From contig JBGGMV010000100.1 in the NCBI GenBank assembly GCA_041287865.1, positions 1 to 6,481 on the forward strand: a stretch of 6,481 nucleotides of DNA. The letters are read 5' to 3'. Origin of the DNA: JAPWJZ01 sp041287865 (GTDB taxonomy: Bacteria; Pseudomonadota; Alphaproteobacteria; Micavibrionales; UBA2020). The translations under genes were made by a program, and so were the position numbers. This document shows positions 5,189 through 6,481 of the stretch, piece after piece. Within the stretch, counting starts at the first letter, position 1. Each line of letters begins with the position of its first letter. A model generated the notes under the pieces. It had not been told where the DNA came from and ran no database searches. It worked only from the letters and a program-made list of their open reading frames with translations.

Positions 5189-5719
5189 ATGAAGGTATAT
5201 GCGCAATTAAATTTCAAACGATTCCTGCCGCTTGTGGCGGTCATCATGCTTTGCGCCTGCGCAGGGCAGCCGATGCCCACGCCGCAGGGCACAGAGACCT
5301 CTATCAACCAAAGTAAAGCCACAGAAAGCGCCGCATGGCAGACCGTCGGCCACCGCGCCGGCAGCAGCTGTGGGGCCTCTACGGCGCCTCCAGCACGCGA
5401 ACGCGCGGTCGAGCAGTCGGATTGCGTGACCGCCCTGATCAGGCAGCACGTGCTGCCCGTCGCCGCCTTCCCCGACCTGCTGATGACCAGCCGCGCCGAT
5501 GCCCGCCGCCTTGCGGTATCCTATGCCGACGGCAAGCTGACTCCCCTGCAATACCAGACCATGTCGAAAAACCGCATGGACGCCTACCGCAAGCAATGGC
5601 TGGTGCAGGCCGCCGGAAAAACCCTCTGGGATGACGCGGTGAAACCGGTCGTGCGACCAGCCTCACTGCCTTCCAAACCCGAACCCGCCGTCAAAAAACC
5701 CGAAGTCGCCCGTCTTTAA
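5189..5719 (+). CDS. Putative lipoprotein of unknown function
   Basis: The product has 176 aa. A basic N-terminus (K2, K10, R11), a hydrophobic core (FLPLVAVIML, 12-21) and lipobox L21-C22-A23-C24 mark a lipoprotein processed before Cys24; Cys at the -2 position is less usual but acceptable. A low-complexity linker follows (25-60). The conserved-looking part is about 61-140: C61 and C79 (possible disulfide), then a helical stretch VTALIRQHVLPVAAFPDLL and SYADGKLTPLQYQTMSKNRMDAYRKQW. The C-terminus is Pro/Lys-rich (VRPASLPSKPEPAVKKPEV). No family is recognised. The stop codon overlaps that of the convergent reductase gene in TTAA. It follows the secreted-protein gene by 39 bases on the same strand, suggesting a two-gene envelope operon; the start codon lies behind a hairpin. 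Confidence 0.78.
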   Translation: MKVYAQLNFKRFLPLVAVIMLCACAGQPMPTPQGTETSINQSKATESAAWQTVGHRAGSSCGASTAPPARERAVEQSDCVTALIRQHVLPVAAFPDLLMTSRADARRLAVSYADGKLTPLQYQTMSKNRMDAYRKQWLVQAAGKTLWDDAVKPVVRPASLPSKPEPAVKKPEVARL

Positions 5720-6444
5720 CGCTTATTAAACTGTGTCCGCGCCTTGGGATTCTTCTGGGGCTGGATGGATACTTCGGTGATGCAGCTGTTGGCGGGCATC
5801 GACAGGATAAATTTTGTCAGCTGGGCGATGTCTTTGGGCTGGATCATCTGGGCGTGATCAAAGCTTTTGTCATCCTTGTGCATGTCGGTGTTGACGACAC
5901 CCGGCAGGATGGAGGTGACCTTGATCCCTTTTTCGCGCAGATCCTCGAACAGCGAGCGTGCAAAACCGAGCAGCCCGAACTTGGCCGCGCAGTAATTCGT
6001 GCCGCCTTTGTATGATTTCGTGGAGGCGGTGGAGCCCATGAAAACAATCGCGCTGCCCTCCTGCATCAAATCGACGCAGTGGCGCGTCAGATGAATCTGG
6101 CTTTTAAGGTTGACGTCCAAAGCCGTATCCCAGATATCCATGTCGCCTTTTTCGAATTGATCCTCAAACCAAAGGCCCGCGTTATTGACCAGCACATCGA
6201 CGCGCGTGACCGTTTTCTTGAGCTTCTCCATCTGGCGCTTCAGATCCTGCGTATCCGCCAGATCGACGCTCAACAGCGTCGTGGTAGCCCCCTTGGCCGC
6301 GCAGGCGTCGTGAATGCCGCTCAGGTTTTTCTTGTCCTTCGCCATTAAGACCAGATGCACATCGGGGCCCGCCAGTTCCTCGGCGATGGCAAAGCCGATG
6401 CCGCGGCTGGCGCCTGTCACGATGATGGTTTTCTTTTCTGTCAT
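5716..6444 (-). CDS. Short-chain dehydrogenase/reductase (SDR family)
   Basis: The 242-aa product is the normal length for a classical SDR, an NAD(P)H-dependent oxidoreductase of the cytoplasm. Visible motifs in order are: cofactor-binding T10-G-A-S-R-G-I-G17, D61 for the adenine ring, N87-N-A-G90, N112 in DVNLKSQ, catalytic S138, Y151-C-A-A-K155 and P181-G. The full Asn-Ser-Tyr-Lys tetrad is therefore present. The S13-R14 inside the glycine loop and A35-K36 after the second strand lean towards NADPH, but this is a soft inference. The substrate is unknown; FabG-type and small-molecule reductases look alike at this level. The start at 6444 has AAGG about seven bases upstream. The last codon is followed by a stop that overlaps the stop of the convergent lipoprotein gene by four bases. 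Confidence 0.93.
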   Translation of the reverse strand: MTEKKTIIVTGASRGIGFAIAEELAGPDVHLVLMAKDKKNLSGIHDACAAKGATTTLLSVDLADTQDLKRQMEKLKKTVTRVDVLVNNAGLWFEDQFEKGDMDIWDTALDVNLKSQIHLTRHCVDLMQEGSAIVFMGSTASTKSYKGGTNYCAAKFGLLGFARSLFEDLREKGIKVTSILPGVVNTDMHKDDKSFDHAQMIQPKDIAQLTKFILSMPANSCITEVSIQPQKNPKARTQFNKR

Positions 6445-6453
6445 GTTCGCACC

Positions 6454-6480
6454 TTATTTCAATTTCGGTTTTGTTTTCTT
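6454..6480 (-). CDS. Possible C-terminal end of an upstream gene
   Basis: Read on the minus strand from the right edge, one frame gives eight codons (KKTKPKLK) and then TAA at 6456-6454, nine bases before the reductase start. A lysine-rich tail and short spacing fit the end of an upstream gene in the same operon. With only eight codons, chance is a real alternative. Confidence 0.25.
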   Translation of the reverse strand, partial: KKTKPKLK

Positions 6481-6481
6481 G

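Noticed and set aside
5207..5596. Minus-strand frame of 129 codons opposite the second lipoprotein gene
   Set aside because: Antisense shadow of a GC-rich coding frame that has a lipoprotein signal peptide; no ribosome site or recognisable domain in the antisense product.
5687..5720. Intrinsic terminator for the reductase gene (minus-strand TTTTTT run near 5692-5697)
   Set aside because: The T-run lies beyond the stop, but no stable GC-rich stem precedes it on that strand.

Overview
The window looks like an ordinary stretch of chromosome from a moderately GC-rich bacterium, most likely an alphaproteobacterium. The clues are an exact match to the CtrA box (TTAA-N7-TTAAC) in a promoter region, a DUF3309 membrane mini-protein, an RcnB-family protein, and the general style of the tRNA-Val and lipoproteins. 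A genus cannot be named from this sequence. There is no transposase, integrase, phage gene, CRISPR array or obvious defence locus, and no gap without a gene exceeds 300 bases (the largest is 1064-1316).

Left block (1-1063, minus strand): two tandem paralogous genes for GNAT-like proteins. The upstream copy is complete (252 aa). The downstream copy is cut by the left edge after 95 codons, and the two share about 65% identity over the visible part. To their right is an AT-rich divergent control region (1064-1316) with three perfect inverted repeats. One of these contains the CtrA-box match in front of a plus-strand lipoprotein gene that carries a BamE/SmpA-like motif.

Middle block (1317-3987): lipoprotein (+) and RcnB-like periplasmic protein (-) converge on a shared hairpin. 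A three-helix membrane protein (+) then meets a prolyl-4-hydroxylase-like 2-oxoglutarate/Fe(II) oxygenase (-) with no base between the stop codons. Next come tRNA-Val(CAC), behind a strong sigma70-type promoter, and the 52-aa DUF3309 protein (+).

Right block (3995-6481): a YaiI/YqxD (UPF0178) protein (-) is divergent from two plus-strand genes for exported proteins. The first is a 204-aa secreted protein with a four-cysteine motif and a possible OB-fold-like tail. The second is a 176-aa lipoprotein whose start codon sits directly behind a hairpin. The lipoprotein converges, with overlapping stop codons, on a minus-strand short-chain dehydrogenase/reductase. The last bases may hold the end of one more minus-strand gene.

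I see no single pathway linking these genes. Four products are exported or lipid-anchored envelope proteins and two are small membrane proteins, so a loose cell-envelope theme is visible, but the genes are mostly separate units in alternating orientation. I found no convincing new system. The items most worth checking are the tandem GNAT-like pair, the CtrA-box/inverted-repeat promoter region, and the uncharacterised secreted protein at 4535-5149.
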